Assembly: GCA_963575745.1 (NCBI GenBank) | Contig: CAUYUJ010017836.1 | Coordinates: forward strand, 15,001 to 79,000 | Direction: 5' to 3' | Source of the DNA: Prorocentrum cordatum | Lineage: Eukaryota; Sar; Dinophyceae; Prorocentrales; Prorocentraceae | DNA length: 64,000 bases | Shown here: piece by piece, positions 20,995 through 32,784 of the stretch | Position numbering within the stretch: position 1 is the first letter of the stretch | How the letters are laid out: every line of letters starts with the position of its first letter | The notes under the pieces: generated by a model | Told to the model about the DNA's origin: nothing | Database searches by the model: none | The model's input: only the letters and a program-made list of their open reading frames with translations | Translations under genes and position numbers: made by a program

Positions 20995-22733
20995 CATCAT
21001 TCTTATCCATACTTGCGGGATGGCATAGCCAAACTGGACCTACCAGCATCGGCCCGGAGTTTGGTGAGGCATTTGTGCGGCAACAGCTGGTGCCAAATTG
21101 TAAGCTTGGGGCAGACGTTCCCAGGTTTCCCCTTGACGGCAGGCGTTCGGCAGGGATGCCCACTGTCCCCTCTACTGTACGCCATTTGTGCGGAGTTGTT
21201 GTTGGACAACATCCAGGCGATTTGCCCAGGCATATTGGTTGTGCTTACGCCGATGGCACCGCGGTCGTGTCTACAAAATATTTGGGCGGACGCACCCAGA
21301 CTGGCAGCCTTATTCGACGACTTCGCAGCAGCGTCTGGCTCCGATTCAACTTGCACAAGACGGTCGTCATTCCGTTGTTCGCTTCACCACTCCCGACGGT
21401 ACGGGTCCACCTCGACGCACTAGTGCCAGGCTGGTCCACCACCCAATTAGCACATGCAGGGAAATACATGGGCTTCTACACCGGGCCTGGCAGCCGGGAG
21501 TTGCTCTGGAAGGGCCCCGAGGCGAAACTCCAGCAACGGGCCGCTATGTGGGCAAGCCACCCTCTTGGGCTTGATTGCGCAGCATTCGCATACAACACGT
21601 TTGCGATATCAGTACCCGGGTTCGTAGCGCAAGTCAGCGAACCGACGGAAACCATAGCCAAGGCGGAAGTGCAGTGCCGCAGACGAGCCGGCCCAGGCCC
21701 GGATAACTGGGCCACCCCAGAAGATTTTTCTGGTGGTTGCAACGGTCTTTCCTTTTCTCTTTTCCCAAGTGCTTCCCGACGGCTCCGATTCACGGCGCAG
21801 GCAGCACAACTACGGGTGCGATTGTGGGGCGCAGCCTGCAGCGACTACCCTGCATAACCCGGCGCCCCATTGGATTTTCGCCTAGCGGGGGACGGCGCGC
21901 ACCCCCCGACGTTGGCCAGACCGCCCCCCCACGTTCTTAGCGGCACAAGCTACGGATGCACGTTCAATCGACGCGCCCGGTTCCTGCGATCGCCCTTTTG
22001 GGACCACCGGTCGCTTACAGGAGCGATCCATGTTGGACCAATGGTTTCGGCATTCGCACCACCTTTGCTTGGGCACGAATTTGTCGGACTTGATGGCACT
22101 TCGGGGGGCGCCATCCGACTTGCACGGGAGCGCGGCGCCAACCCGCACAACCCCGTAGAAAGAGAAGGACGGGGGCCGCATACGAGCTAGCTTCCAATCC
22201 ACAGTGGACGCTCGACTGTTGCAGGCGCGCGCTCCGCCAGCTGAACACCGTGTCCGGCACAAACACCGACGCTGGCATTTCAATCCGCCCGACCACGCCC
22301 ACATCGTCAGCTTATGTATTGCGTGGCAGCGCACGGAAAATTGGCATGGCCGGGCCGTCCTCCATCACTTCGGGTACAATCTGCAATGTTCAGTACCATG
22401 TGGGATCGGTGGACCACAGCCCGTCGCTTTCAACAACACCAGGGTGGACAATGTTTACTTTGCCGGGGGCCGCATACCCAGGACGCAATCGAGCACTACG
22501 CGAAGTGCCTTGTCGTGCAGCGACTTGCCGCGCATCTTCTGCACCTCGACTCGCGCCAGTTCGTGAACCTCCACTCGTTTCTTTTGGTTAATCCTTCGGC
22601 TACGAGTAAGGAGACGATTGCGACTATTGTCCTTATGATTTATGCGACGTATAGGTGCATTAACTACCACGGCACGCCCAGACCCCCTGCCGACGGAAAC
22701 TCTGCACGACGCAATGACACAGTGGGTGCGTGA
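20995..22733 (+). pseudogene. non-LTR reverse transcriptase pseudogene, 5' truncated
   Basis: Similarity begins at about 20995 (YLRDGIAKLDLP). Motif B is intact: LTAGVRQGCPLSPLLY at 21133-21180 in frame 1. The frame then shifts by one base near 21225-21245, and motif C reads AYADGTAVV at 21243-21269, so the second catalytic Asp is Gly. The thumb region follows (KYMGFYTGPGS, then a W.GP.AK...R pattern) to a stop at 21855. Further stops occur before a CCHC finger (CLLC at 22452-22463, H at 22494, C at 22506) near the C terminus, ending at 22733. Motif A and any endonuclease are absent. Frameshift, stops and YADG all indicate a dead copy. Confidence 0.85.
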
Positions 22734-23824
22734 AGGGTTGAGAGGACACGGCCCGTCCAGTCGCGTCCTTACCCGACGCTAGATCCCGAACGTCTCCCAT
22801 CCGTTGCCCCGGGTGCCGTGGTGCCATCTCCACTCACTCGCCCTATAGACCTCCGCCCTCCACCAACTCGGCCTTCGACCTCCAGCATCCGACATCCAGC
22901 GTTTCACACTCACCTCGACCTCCACCGATCGACTTCCATATTCCTCAAGACCAGCACCTCGACCTTCAGCATCCATCACCGAACTTTCCACCTGCACCTC
23001 CACCTATCGACCTCCAGCGCCTACCAGCGCAAAATTCCGACCGCTTGCATCCACCTCACCACCTCCGCCTCCACCGATCGACCTTGAGCGCAGCAGCCCC
23101 TGCCGCCAACAACGCCGCGCCATGACCACCACTCCCCCTTGCCGCCACCACCGTCGCCACAACCTCCACAACCCGCGCCCCGTCCATTTCCACAACACGG
23201 GCCGTGCACGCGCGCCTACACTCCAACTCCGACTCATGCCCCGACGCCTGCTCCGCCTCGGGCGCTGCTCCTTTTGGCGCTTGCTTTATGCCCGATGACA
23301 GCCCCAGCTGCAACAACGGCCGCTGACTCCAGCTCCCCACCGACTCCAGCTCACCAGCGATTGAATTCCATGCGCGACGTGCGCGCAGCGAGTTGCGTTG
23401 TTGGGCCCACGGCGCACCTGTACCACTACCCGTGCCCGTCACCTTACAGCTTCCGCCCTGGCACGAGGATAGCTACCTGAAATGCCTGACGCGGTTCGGA
23501 CGGTCATGACCAGTCGTCGCACCAAGATGGACAGGGAGTTCTTGACATTGGTGTCGGGGTGCAACACCATAGTGGCGACGGTGTGAGCCACTCTCCCGCA
23601 CGCCCCCTCCTTGGCGGGGCCTCCTCCTGTTCCTCCTCTCCTTTTGGTTGCGCTGTGCGTCTTGGGATTTTATATAAGTGGCCGCTGCGGCCATAGGAGT
23701 TTCCCGCACAGTGCCCTTGCCCCTTCCCCTCCCCCTGCCCATCGTTAGATATCTGACTGGCTCTGCAGTCCATCCTGGCTTGTGATCTAGGGCTTTCTGC
23801 GCGCCCTTCCAGATGCCAGACTCT
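22734..23824. other. no gene recognised; Pro/Thr-rich low-complexity
   Basis: CACCTCC-rich plus strand gives Pro/Ser/Thr frames at 22820-23260, possibly the 3' untranslated part of the RT pseudogene. Minus frames at 23473-24084 are Arg-rich without a recognisable domain. Confidence 0.4.
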
Positions 23825-23960
23825 GCATTTACCGGTCGTTCGGCTGGCGAGCTGGGGACGCCACGAGTTGCATTTACCGGGCGTTCGGCTGGCAAGCTGG
23901 GGGCGCCAAGAGCTGCAGTTACCGGTTGTTTTGCTAGGGAACCGAGGACACCAAATGTTG
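23825..23960 (+). repeat. 45-bp minisatellite, 3 copies
   Basis: Exact 45-bp period: GCATTTACCGG at 23825 and 23870, GCAGTTACCGG at 23915. Both strands stay open through it, encoding a 15-residue repeat on plus (FTGRSAGELGTPR) and on minus (LPAERPVNA core). The surrounding plus ORF (ATG at 23813 to 24115) has a hydrophobic segment after the repeats; I cannot assign a function. Confidence 0.75.
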
Positions 23961-24504
23961 TTTTCTTCATACTTGCCTCTCTTCTTTTTTTTAGTCGCGC
24001 GCATGGCGACGCGCTACGACCTTTCTGCTTTCCTCTTGTAGCAGCGAGTTGCATCATACAGAGTGCGAGCATGGCCAAAGCCAAAAAAATACTCCGACCG
24101 GAAGAGCCCGCATGACAATTTGTTCGGCTAGTCAGGAAATAACCTTCATTGTCGTCCTCGCGATTGGTGAGGCGCCCTTATTGTCTTCTCTGCGTCATTC
24201 AATCCTGCCCTGGCGCGGGGCCCTCACCCGCTCCCCGCGTTGCCCTTGCCTCGCCGTCCTGCTGTTTGTTTCGCCACCCACCACCTCCGCAAGAGCGCGC
24301 GCGACGATTTTCCTCGACGCCGTCGCCGCCTCGGCCAGCGCGGGCGCATTCTCGAATGGCCGCGTCGCGGCCGTTGGGACAACCCCGCGGACCAGGCCGT
24401 TGGGGCAAGGGTTTCCCCCTGCGCCCGGCCGCCGTCATCGTCCTCACCTCCTGTTTCTCCTTTTCCTCTTCACTTGATTGGTCAGGCGAGTCGCCCTCTG
24501 AATA

Positions 24505-25225
24505 GCGCACAGGGAAGGGGCTCCCGCCTGAGACTTCCTCACAGCTCACTCACAGACGAGGTTCCCCGCTTGATAGTTCTTTATATTCAGGCTTCAGGAG
24601 CCCCATAGTGACGACAAGTACAGGGATGAGGATGGCTTGTTCGGATTAAACACGCGACGAGGGGGCCCCATAGGGAGGGGTTCCCGCCTGAGACTTCCTC
24701 GCATTTCACTCACAGACGAGGCTCCCCGCCGGATGATTCCCCAATATTCAGGCTCAGGAACCCAAAGAAATTACAAGGATGAGGATGGCCCGCTCAGATT
24801 AAAAACGTGACGAGCGGGCCCCATAGGGAGGGGGCTCCCGCTTGAAGGTTCCTCACATTTCACTCACAGAAGAGGCTCCCGCCTGATACTTCCCCCATAT
24901 TCAGATTCAGGAGCCCCAAAGTGACGACAGTTGCAGGGGTGAGGATGACCCGCTCAGATTAAACATGACGAGCGGGCCCCATAGGGAGGGGGCTCCCACT
25001 TGAGACGTCCTCACAGCTTACTCACAGACGAGGCTCCCGCCATATACCTTCCCATGTTCAGGCTTCAGGAACCCAGAACTGATGACATTTACAGGGATGA
25101 GGATCGCCCGCTCGGATTAAAAAAAACATGGAGTGCGGGCCCCATAGGGAAAAGGGTTCCCGCCTGAGACTTCCTCGCAGTGCATTCACAGACGAGGCTT
25201 CCGCCTGATTCTCCCCCCACGTTCA
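24505..25225 (+). repeat. 160-bp tandem repeat, 5 copies
   Basis: GGGAGGGGGCTCCCGCCTGA recurs at 24512, 24673, 24826, 24984 and 25147. Each unit also has TCACTCACAGACGAGGCTCC, ATATTCAGGCTTCAGGAGCC and GCTCRGATTAAA blocks. Isolated relatives occur at 32845-33125, 33655-33745 and 34270-34370. Confidence 0.85.
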
Positions 25226-25405
25226 AGCTAGCGAAGGAGTGGGTGAGTGAGTGAATGACTGAATGGCTGATGATGATGAGGATGATGCAGATGATGAGCG
25301 GGTGGGTGAGTGAGTGTGTGATCGAGTGGTGGTCAAGGTGATCATGATGGTCTGTGTGTGAGTGAATGTGAGTGTGAGTGAATGTGTGTGTGTGTGTTTC
25401 TTTGT
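25220..25405. repeat. GAGTGA/TGTG-rich simple sequence
   Basis: Degenerate GAGTGAGTGAATG, GATGAT and TGTGTG runs without coding potential. Confidence 0.7.
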
Positions 25406-25496
25406 GTTCCTGCGCGGGGTGTCTGGAGAAAACACGAACCCCACTTTGGACGTGGGCAAAAAATATTGCGGGGTGATGTAGATCGAATTTTCACGG

Positions 25497-25705
25497 TATC
25501 GAGCCCTTGCCCGCGATATCGAAATATCGAGATTTTGAGATATCGAGTCCCCGCCCCCGATATCGAGATATCGAGTCCCCGTCCGGCCTCGCCCCCGATA
25601 TCGAGATGAGAGATCGAGATACCGAGATATCGAATCCCCGCCCAGCCACGCCCCTGGATATCGAGATATCAGAATATCGCGATATCGAGATACCGAGTCC
25701 GGGCG
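25497..25705. repeat. palindromic GATATCGAGATATCGAG repeats
   Basis: Array of CGATATCGAGATATCGAGTC words linked by CCCCGCCCCCG, the inverted counterpart of the array at 17590-17755. Confidence 0.75.
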
Positions 25706-26860
25706 ACCAAAAACTCTTTGGTTTAACGGGGCGCCTGGCCCCCACGCTGCCTAATTCGATAAAGCGCCGGAGAATGGGGATGACAATGAGGATCGGGATC
25801 AGAAGCATGATGATAAGGGTCGGGCCAGAAACCAAGCCAACACATCTGAAACACACACGGACACACACGCATGATAACGCGTGCAAGCAACCGTCATAGC
25901 CAATGTCCGAGAAGAACAAGGATTTTATCATCATACAAGGATAGGCTGCGAAAAACCGTGCACGAGCCCGGCTTGAATCAAAATCCGCAAGTTGGGTAAT
26001 ATTGGACGTCTCTCCATATTGTGGCCCATGCGGTTTTCCATGGCATTGGCAACATTGCTAACGGATTTTAGACATATGTTTAATACGAGTAGATTCGAAT
26101 GGCAGTTACTTTCGGACAGAGACGCGGGGAGGTGCTAGGAAACATGCCGTGCTTCATGTACGTCATTGGTGCCCGCACCCTCCAGCTCAATGCAGCTGCG
26201 ATGGGGTAAGACAGCACACGCAGTGGAGCATCTCGAACTTGATTTGATGCCGTGTTGCGAGGTATGGTATTTATTCGGTGTGCCAAGCCGAGGTAGCTAT
26301 CGCAAGCCTATGTGATGTGTGCGGCGTCAACAGGTGTGAATACGTCGGGCCTTGTTGCTGCAATTGCTTACGCCTTAGTAAGTTCGCGAAGAGATCCCAA
26401 AGCAGATTGCTTAGGTATTTGGGAATTGCATTGGATGTGTTACGTATCGAAGCGGCCCCTGCTGATGTTTCCCCGTTCCGAAGCTCCCATACATTTTCGC
26501 TGAGGATTGTTGAATTGGACAAATACATGAGATTTCGCCAAACGTTTCCCAAGTGTGTTGTTGCGACGTATACTCTTTCATGCTTCCAATTGGAATTGGC
26601 AGATTGACCTTGGATGTTGCGTCCTTTGCAACTGCCATGTAAGCTTACGTAGTGTCGCCTTCCTCTGGGATGCGTTGTCGTATAATGTGTCGTTTTTGCC
26701 AGGCATGCTATTCGCCGGCATGGTCACCCTGATGGTGTCGGTGGTCCCTTGGGGCTCAAAAGTATTAGCGGCATTGCAGAAAAGGGAGGAAGGGCTCACA
26801 TATTCAGGATGATTCGTTTCGCGGCGCTCGACAAGGACACATTGATTCTAGACGCTTCGC
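25706..26860. other. AT-richer stretch, no gene recognised
   Basis: Lower GC than its neighbours and no tandem structure. Overlapping plus (26278-26607) and minus (26271-26552) frames compete; neither carries a motif I recognise. Confidence 0.4.
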
Positions 26861-26964
26861 ATATCCCCTTCAGCCCATCCAGAAGCGATGTCCAGGCGAG
26901 TTGAGGTGATCAGGGAAGTGCGGGAGCAAAGAGGGGGACGGCCGAACCGTGCGAAGGAGAGGGG

Positions 26965-27325
26965 TGGAGAAGGAGGAGGCTGGATGGATGGATGAGGGAG
27001 TTGGGAGAAGGAGGATGAATAGGATGAGGAGGAGGGGGAGGAGGAGGAGGAGGAGGAGGAGGAGGAGAAGAAGGAGGAGCCTCTTGGGATATCTCGTGGG
27101 CGCTTCTTGGTGGCCTCTTGGGTCCTTCTGGGGGTCTCTTGGCGATCCTGGGGGGCTCTTGGGCGTCTGGGGTGCCTCGGGGGGGCCGTTTGGGGTCGTC
27201 TTGGGGGTTTCTTGGGGGCCTCTTGGGGGCTTCTCGGGGCCATCTTGGGGCCATCTTGGGGCCTCTTGGGGCCTCCTGGGCGCTTCTTGGGGCCATCTTG
27301 GAGGACATCGATCAAACGAGAGGGG
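26965..27325. repeat. GGA tract followed by CTTGGGGCC minisatellite
   Basis: GGA repeats to 27075, then 9-15 bp units of the type GGGGCCATCTTGGGG and GGCCTCTTGGGG. The reverse-complement form (CAAGATGGCCCCAAGACGG) occurs at 63310-63400. Confidence 0.75.
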
Positions 27326-27639
27326 AGCTTCTTTTCGCCCTGCCCCCCAAGAGGCCAAAATGAGGCCAAAACCTTTTAGTAAAACCACTGATTTTGGCTT
27401 CCTCGCCGAGGCCGTTTTGGACGCTCCAATGGGTCGCGGCACCGCCCGTCCAGGTCTAGGTCCAGGGGAGGTGGTATGGGGGAGGGGTCAAGCTACCCAC
27501 CCGCCCACCCGTCCGCAAGCCGTCTAGTTCACTCCCACCCGCCCTCCCTACACATAAGTAACACCAGAGCCTGAGCATGGTCAGCGGTAGTCTTTGGATG
27601 GACAGCTACTGGGAACCAAAGCCGACCCCAGGTGCGCGA

Positions 27640-27800
27640 CGCTTGGGCGAGGTGCGCCACGCGTGCCAGGGGCACCACGCGCGCCACGCACCCCTGGGGC
27701 CCGAGCGTGCCAGGCACGTCTGGTGCGCCAGATGCGCCACGTGCTCCGAGTGCGCCAGGTGTGCCGCACACTCCAGCCGCGCCAGGTGCGCCGCGTTCGG
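27640..27800. repeat. GTGCGCCAGGTG minisatellite (Gly-X-Y on minus strand)
   Basis: Nine-base periodic GCGCCAGGTGTGCC words. Read on the minus strand the array gives about eleven consecutive Gly-X-Y triplets, a collagen-like pattern that the 9-bp period alone would create. Confidence 0.6.
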
Positions 27801-27944
27801 GGCACGTGCAGAAGGCGTCAGGTGCACCTGCGCACGTGACAGCACACATCGGGGAACATGTCGGCCCCCACCGTCCTTGTCGAAAACCGATGCCCATCAT
27901 TGTGTCTGGTGGGCCTGCGCACTTCAGGCCACCACCACCCCCGC

Positions 27945-28188
27945 CGTCCCTGTCAAAAACCACTTGACAGTGATCGCGGGATGGCCGTGCATGATCCAGA
28001 TTTAGCCGCGAGGTGCATGGTGTGTTGTTTTTGTTTGTCAGGGATGGTAGCCCTGCGCGCAGCAGGGAATATGCTGACACCACCGCCGTTCTTGTCAAAA
28101 ACAAGCAAAGTGTTCGCGGGCCTCACGAACATGACTCAAGAATTTGCCCCAAAGTGTACTTTGCATTCTTTTTTGAAAGGGATGGTGG
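27945..28188. mobile_element. two ~100-bp inverted-repeat (MITE-like) copies in tandem
   Basis: Copy 1 (about 27948-28050) and copy 2 (about 28087-28187) each begin CCGTYCYTGTCAAAAAC and end with the complementary TTTTTGTTTGTCAGGGATGG type. Interiors align (AGTG.TCGCGGG, CATGA..CAAGA.TT). Half copies are seen near 27870 and 29052. Confidence 0.6.
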
Positions 28189-28214
28189 CGGGGGCTGGCC
28201 GCGCATGCTCCAAA

Positions 28215-28565
28215 GAGGCAGAGTGCGGTTTGTTCCCCAAACAGAGCTTGCCTCTGTAGGTGTCCTAGCGGATTCATTCCCCAATCAGAGCTTGCCTCTG
28301 TAGGGGTCCTAGCGGATTTAAGGGTAGGTGAGGTGTGCCGCCGATTCGGTGGCCCGGCCCGGGTGCCCGGGTGCCAGGGTGCCCGGGTTCGCCGCCGATT
28401 CGGTGGCCGGGCCCGGGTGCCAGGGTGCCCGGGTGCCCGGGTGCCCGGGTTCGCCGCCGATTCGGTGGCCGGGCCCGGGTGCCCCGATGCCCGGGTGCCC
28501 GGGTGCCCGGGTGACGGGTGCCCGGTGCCTGGGGGTGCCCGGGTGCCGGGTGCCCGGTGCCCTGT
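28215..28565. repeat. 50-bp duplication and GGGTGCCC repeats
   Basis: CAGAGCTTGCCTCTGTAGG is tandemly duplicated at 28240-28320. From 28337 a GCCGCCGATTCGGTGGCC block occurs three times (28337, 28391, 28453), each followed by GGGTGCCCGGGTGCCC octamers. Confidence 0.8.
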
Positions 28566-29010
28566 AGCCCTATAGTTTTATAGCCCTATATCCTATCGCC
28601 CTATAGCCCTAACCCAGTTAGCCATATAGCCATATAGCCATATAGCCCATATAGCGCCCAAGAGCCCATATAGCCCTGTAGCCCTATAGCCCTACAGCCC
28701 TAAAAAGATTATGATTGGGCTTCTTCTCTGGTATTAGATGGTTAGGTGAGGTATGGCGCCGATTTCGGCGGCACGCCCAGGTGCCTGGGTGCCTGGTTTA
28801 TAGCCCTATAGCCTTATAGCCAGCCTTATAGTCCTATAGCCCTATAGCCCTATAACCCTAATAGCTCTAGCCAAATAGCCCCATAGCCCTATGGCCTTAT
28901 AGCCCTATAGCCCTATAGCCCTATAGCCCTGTAGCCCTATAGCCCTATAGCCCTGTAGCCCTATAGCCCCATATAATAGCCTTATAGCCCTATAGCCCCA
29001 AAGCCCTAAA
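28566..29010. repeat. TAGCCCTA octamer-like array
   Basis: Degenerate TAGCCCTATAGCCCTATAG repeats, interrupted once at 28700-28800 by an AAGATTATGATTGG block that recurs at 29015. Confidence 0.85.
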
Positions 29011-29019
29011 GCACTACAA

Positions 29020-30560
29020 AGATTATGATTGGCTTTTTTCTCCGGTATCGTATTGTTGTTTGACAGGGATGGTGGGGGGCGAATCCGCATGGTGTCGGCA
29101 TGGTGTCGGCATGGTTTCGGGTTGGCCCCCGGTCGCCTGGGGGAGGGGGTGTATATTCATAAGGAACAGTGGTAAACCCCTTCTGGAAGGGGAAGAAGGG
29201 CGTTGGAAGAGGAGCCGCCCTAGACCACCTACGCCCAGAGGGCAGGTGGGAATTCGTCTATCTTCTATTTCTTGTGAAGTCACGGCATGGGGCGGTTCAC
29301 GAGAGGACGGTAAGCAAGGTAGACAAAGGTCCAGGAAACAGAGGATTCAGTGGTCTTTCCGTCCGCGCTGGTATTACAGTCGCGAGGCACTCGACGTCAT
29401 TTTGAATGGCAGCACGCCATTACTAGGCGGGCGCCGAGTTACCGACGTTCCCAGACGAGGCGTTCACTCTCTCAGGACTGTCTGCATTTCTCATGGGCTT
29501 TCCTCCCGCTGCTCCGCGGTGTTTCGTTGCGCCCCTCGAACTGCGCGATTCGATGATGGATTCGTTTAGGGCCCGTGCCACGTTTCGATGAGGCGGCCAG
29601 GAAGTGCACTCCACCGTGACACCTCCCAGGCACCGTCTCTGAAGTTCTCTGGGATTTGTCTACACTCTTGAACATTCCCGCTGGGACTCTTAAGTCCAGT
29701 CTGCTAGCGGCATCTCTCTATGAACTGCACTCCTAGTACGTGCGCGCCTGTGTGATGTTCAGAAACAGAATCAAGCAACGTGTGTGTATATGTATTTGTG
29801 TGTGTGTGTGTTGTCATCCCCTTCCCTGGGCCTGTGCTGCAGAGGGCGACCTTGTGACCCTCTGCCGATTATCCTCCTCAGCCGCTCTCCCCCTCCTGGG
29901 CGCCTGCCCGTCGGCGGCACAGCGAGGCCTCCGGCGGCAGCGGATCCAGCCTTCGCTGACCGCTTGCTGAGGCCCCCCCCTTTGCGCCAAAAGTGCGCAG
30001 CCAGGGCTCCTAGCGACGCTGGAAAAGGCGGTCGGCTGCGGGGACGCCGTAGCGTTAGTTGCACTTGTTGACGCGGCGCGCGTGGACGCCTTCTGCTCCA
30101 TGTGGTATGCCGCGTTTGCCGCCTGCGCCAGCCATCGCGTGAGGTCGCGGCGTCCTCCTGCGTAGGATGCCTTTTCAAGTGGTCGCCCAGGTGCAAGTGG
30201 CAAGGCTCGGCGGGCAAGTGCTAATCTGAGACCGGGCGTTTCGTAATGCGGGAGGCGATACGTGAGGGGGGATCGAGGGTTGCATGCAAGGGGCCCTAAG
30301 TCAGGAGGGAAAAAACACAGACAAGTAATCGTCGATTCCCAGGAAAACATGCGAACATATAGGAAGTGGGGGGAAGACGAACATCCAAAACATATGGACA
30401 AGTATTGGAATATCTGCTATGTGTGTCTGTTTATTTGTGTATCCCTGGGCCCCTTTCCTGAGGGGGCCGCCTAGGGCCCCGAAGGTGCACGAAATGAGCA
30501 TCCTGCTTCACCCTCTCGCCTACTGCCTCCCGATGAAGAACCGACGCCCGAGAGTGTGAG
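29020..30560. other. no gene recognised
   Basis: GC-moderate sequence with a (TG)n stretch at 29784-29812. Competing frames on both strands (29060-29569 plus, 29814-30401 minus) show no diagnostic motifs. Confidence 0.4.
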
Positions 30561-30565
30561 TTTCA

Positions 30566-30770
30566 GGGCAACGATAGGGGGGGATAGGCATTGGGGGGAT
30601 GCATCGACCCTCAATCGCCCATTGATCGCCGATAGGGACCCAATAGCCCCACCCCGCCCAGGAAGGTGCGGATTCGCTATCGGGGGCCTATCGCCGATCT
30701 ATCGGCGATGTATCACCGATTCCACGTCGATGCATCCCCCCTATGCATATCCCCCCCCTATCGTTGCCCC
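30566..30770. mobile_element. 205-bp MITE-like element with ~43-bp inverted ends
   Basis: Left arm GGGCAACGATAGGGGGGGAT through GGATGCATCGAC and right arm GTCGATGCATCC through ATCGTTGCCC are near-perfect complements. The interior has CGCCGATCTATCGGCGAT, itself palindromic. No coding sequence. Confidence 0.75.
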
Positions 30771-31159
30771 TCAGAGTTGCAGTCTTGCAGTCTTAGGCTG
30801 CATGGCGGTAGCTTCAGTCGTAGCGCCGCTCGGGCATCTTGCCATCAGCGCAAAAGTTTGCGTAGCGAGGAAATCGTTGTTGTGGTGCTTCTGTCCTGTC
30901 CTTCGAGCGTCCACTTGATCCAACAGTCCGCAGCGCGTTGTAGCCACTACGAGTTGGCCAATGTTGATTGCGCACACGCGTGGCTCCATGAGCGCACATG
31001 CACAATCCAAGTACATGGTGTTCTGCATGTCACGCAGTTGCCTGCACACGTCATTGCGCATTCTCGTGGTGCACGCAGCATGTGAGTAGGGCAGCATGGT
31101 GCACGCAATTCCACGGGCAACGTACACACGAACACTTGCACATAACGGGCGTGCAATGT
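30771..31159. other. no gene recognised
   Basis: A minus-strand frame open at 30771-31127 (119 residues) is not low complexity, but I cannot link it to a family. Plus frames overlap it. Confidence 0.35.
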
Positions 31160-31460
31160 AATTAATTGGCGCCGCGCAATTTCGTCTTACAAGCTTACAA
31201 TCGTCTGAGCGCCGCGCACAATCGTCTTAACATATTGCAGCTCATCGAAGGAATCGCAGGGCTGAAGTCCCAGGTAGCGTGTTTTGGCACGAATTAAGAT
31301 TGTCCGGGCGCAAACACTACAATGAATCACGGCATCGGAGTCACAGGAGGGATATTTTTGCAGGAATTCGGATTATCAGGACGCAGTGGTCACGTGGATT
31401 CGCGGCGTTGAAGACTCAGGAATGGTGTTCCGGCAGCATGGAGGATTTGTCTTACGGTTG
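31160..31460 (-). repeat. inverted, diverged copy of the 4.2-4.4 kb repeat
   Basis: The reverse complement carries CATTCCTGAG, GCCGCGAATCCACGTGACC, ACCTGGGACTTCAGC, then GTTAAGACGATTGTGCGCGG, matching 4200-4380 in order. It includes about one satellite-like monomer. Confidence 0.55.
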
Positions 31461-31604
31461 TCTTTCTATGGGGCACTTCCCGCAATGATGACAAATTCTT
31501 GCAGGGACTTGTGAAGAGGGAATTTGGAAGGAGGGAGTATTGGAACATCGTTGGTGTGCCTTGCGATTCCGCTGGTCCTCCTCTTGCCTCTTCTGCCTGC
31601 CTCT

Positions 31605-31629
31605 TACTGCCTCCTCCTCCTCCTCCTCC

Positions 31630-31672
<43 letters not shown>

Positions 31673-32300
31673 GCCTCCTCTGCCTGCCTTCTCATCCTCC
31701 TCTTCCTCCTCCCTCATCCTCTTGCCTCCTCCTCCTCCTACCTCCTCATGCATTGTCCTGCTGCCTCCTCCTCCTCCTCCTGGTCCTGCCTCCCCCTTCG
31801 TCTTCCTCCCTCCTCCTCCTCCTCCCTGTCCTCCTCCTCCTCCTTCTCTTGCTCCTTGTGGTACGGGCGCTCCTCTACCTCCTCGTTCTCTATCTCTCGC
31901 TTCCTCCTAATCACGCTCTCCATCCTCCTCTTCCTCTTCCTCCTCCTCCTCCTCCTCCTCTTCCTCCTCCTCCTCCTCCTCCTTCTCCTCATTCTCCTCC
32001 TCCTCCTTCCGCAGCCTCCTGCCTCCTCCTGGGGCCTCTTGCCTCCTCCTGGAGCTTTTTGCTGCCTCCTGGATCACCCTGGAGCCTCCTGAGGCCTCCC
32101 CCGACCTCCTCGTGGCCTCCTGGGGCACTCCTGGGACTTCCTGAGGCCTCCCGTTGCCTCTGAGGCCTCCTGCGGCTTCCTGGTGGCCCCGGGGCCTTCG
32201 AAGATTTCCCCGTGCCCCTAGGGCTTCCTGGAGCCTCCTGAAGTTTCCTGCGGTTTCTGGAAGCTTCCTGGGGCTTCCTGTGGTTTGCCTTGGGGCTACC
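31605..32300. repeat. (TCC)n/(ATC)n tract and TCCTGGGGCCTCC minisatellite
   Basis: TCC repeats with a pure CAT/ATC run at 31632-31670, then 12-15 bp CTGGAGCCTCCTGGGG-type units from 32030 to 32280. Proline- and serine-rich frames are artefacts. Confidence 0.85.
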
Positions 32301-32784
32301 GTTCGAGACTTCCCCGCAGCTCGCTGGCAGACGTGGCCCCCGCTCGAGGCATCCTGGCAATCTGCTCAGAAGCTCAAGCCGTGGCGAAGCGTCCTGGCGT
32401 GTCTATAGCCCTACCAGACAATGTTCGAACACTTCTTTCTGGGACCGTCATGTTTTCACACATCGGGTTTATGTTCTAAGAACGTTGTTTTGTTATTTAG
32501 AACATTTTGGGGTTCTAAGAACATTTCGTGGTAGAACTAGAGGAATGCTGGGACGGTCGGTCCCTGCTCAAGAAACGAGGCTCCTGCTCGAGAGCTCTCG
32601 ATATTCAAGCTCTCATGTGTCACCTGCCTCCTTGCTGCTCCTCCCTCCCTCCTTGTCCTGCCAATGATCTACACGCCTGCTGCGTTTCACTTCCATCCCG
32701 TTTCACATTGCGGCGCCACGGCGCCAATCTGCCGGGCCCACGCCGGTCCTGTTTATGGTAAGCCATTGCCACTGCCGTTGCCAT

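Noticed and set aside
24505-25225. CRISPR-like array
   Set aside because: Units of about 160 bp are diverged along their full length with no conserved repeat/variable spacer pattern, and the DNA is eukaryotic.
27640-27800. Collagen-like protein on the minus strand
   Set aside because: Gly-X-Y arises from the 9-bp repeat period; the frame outside the array has no collagen features.
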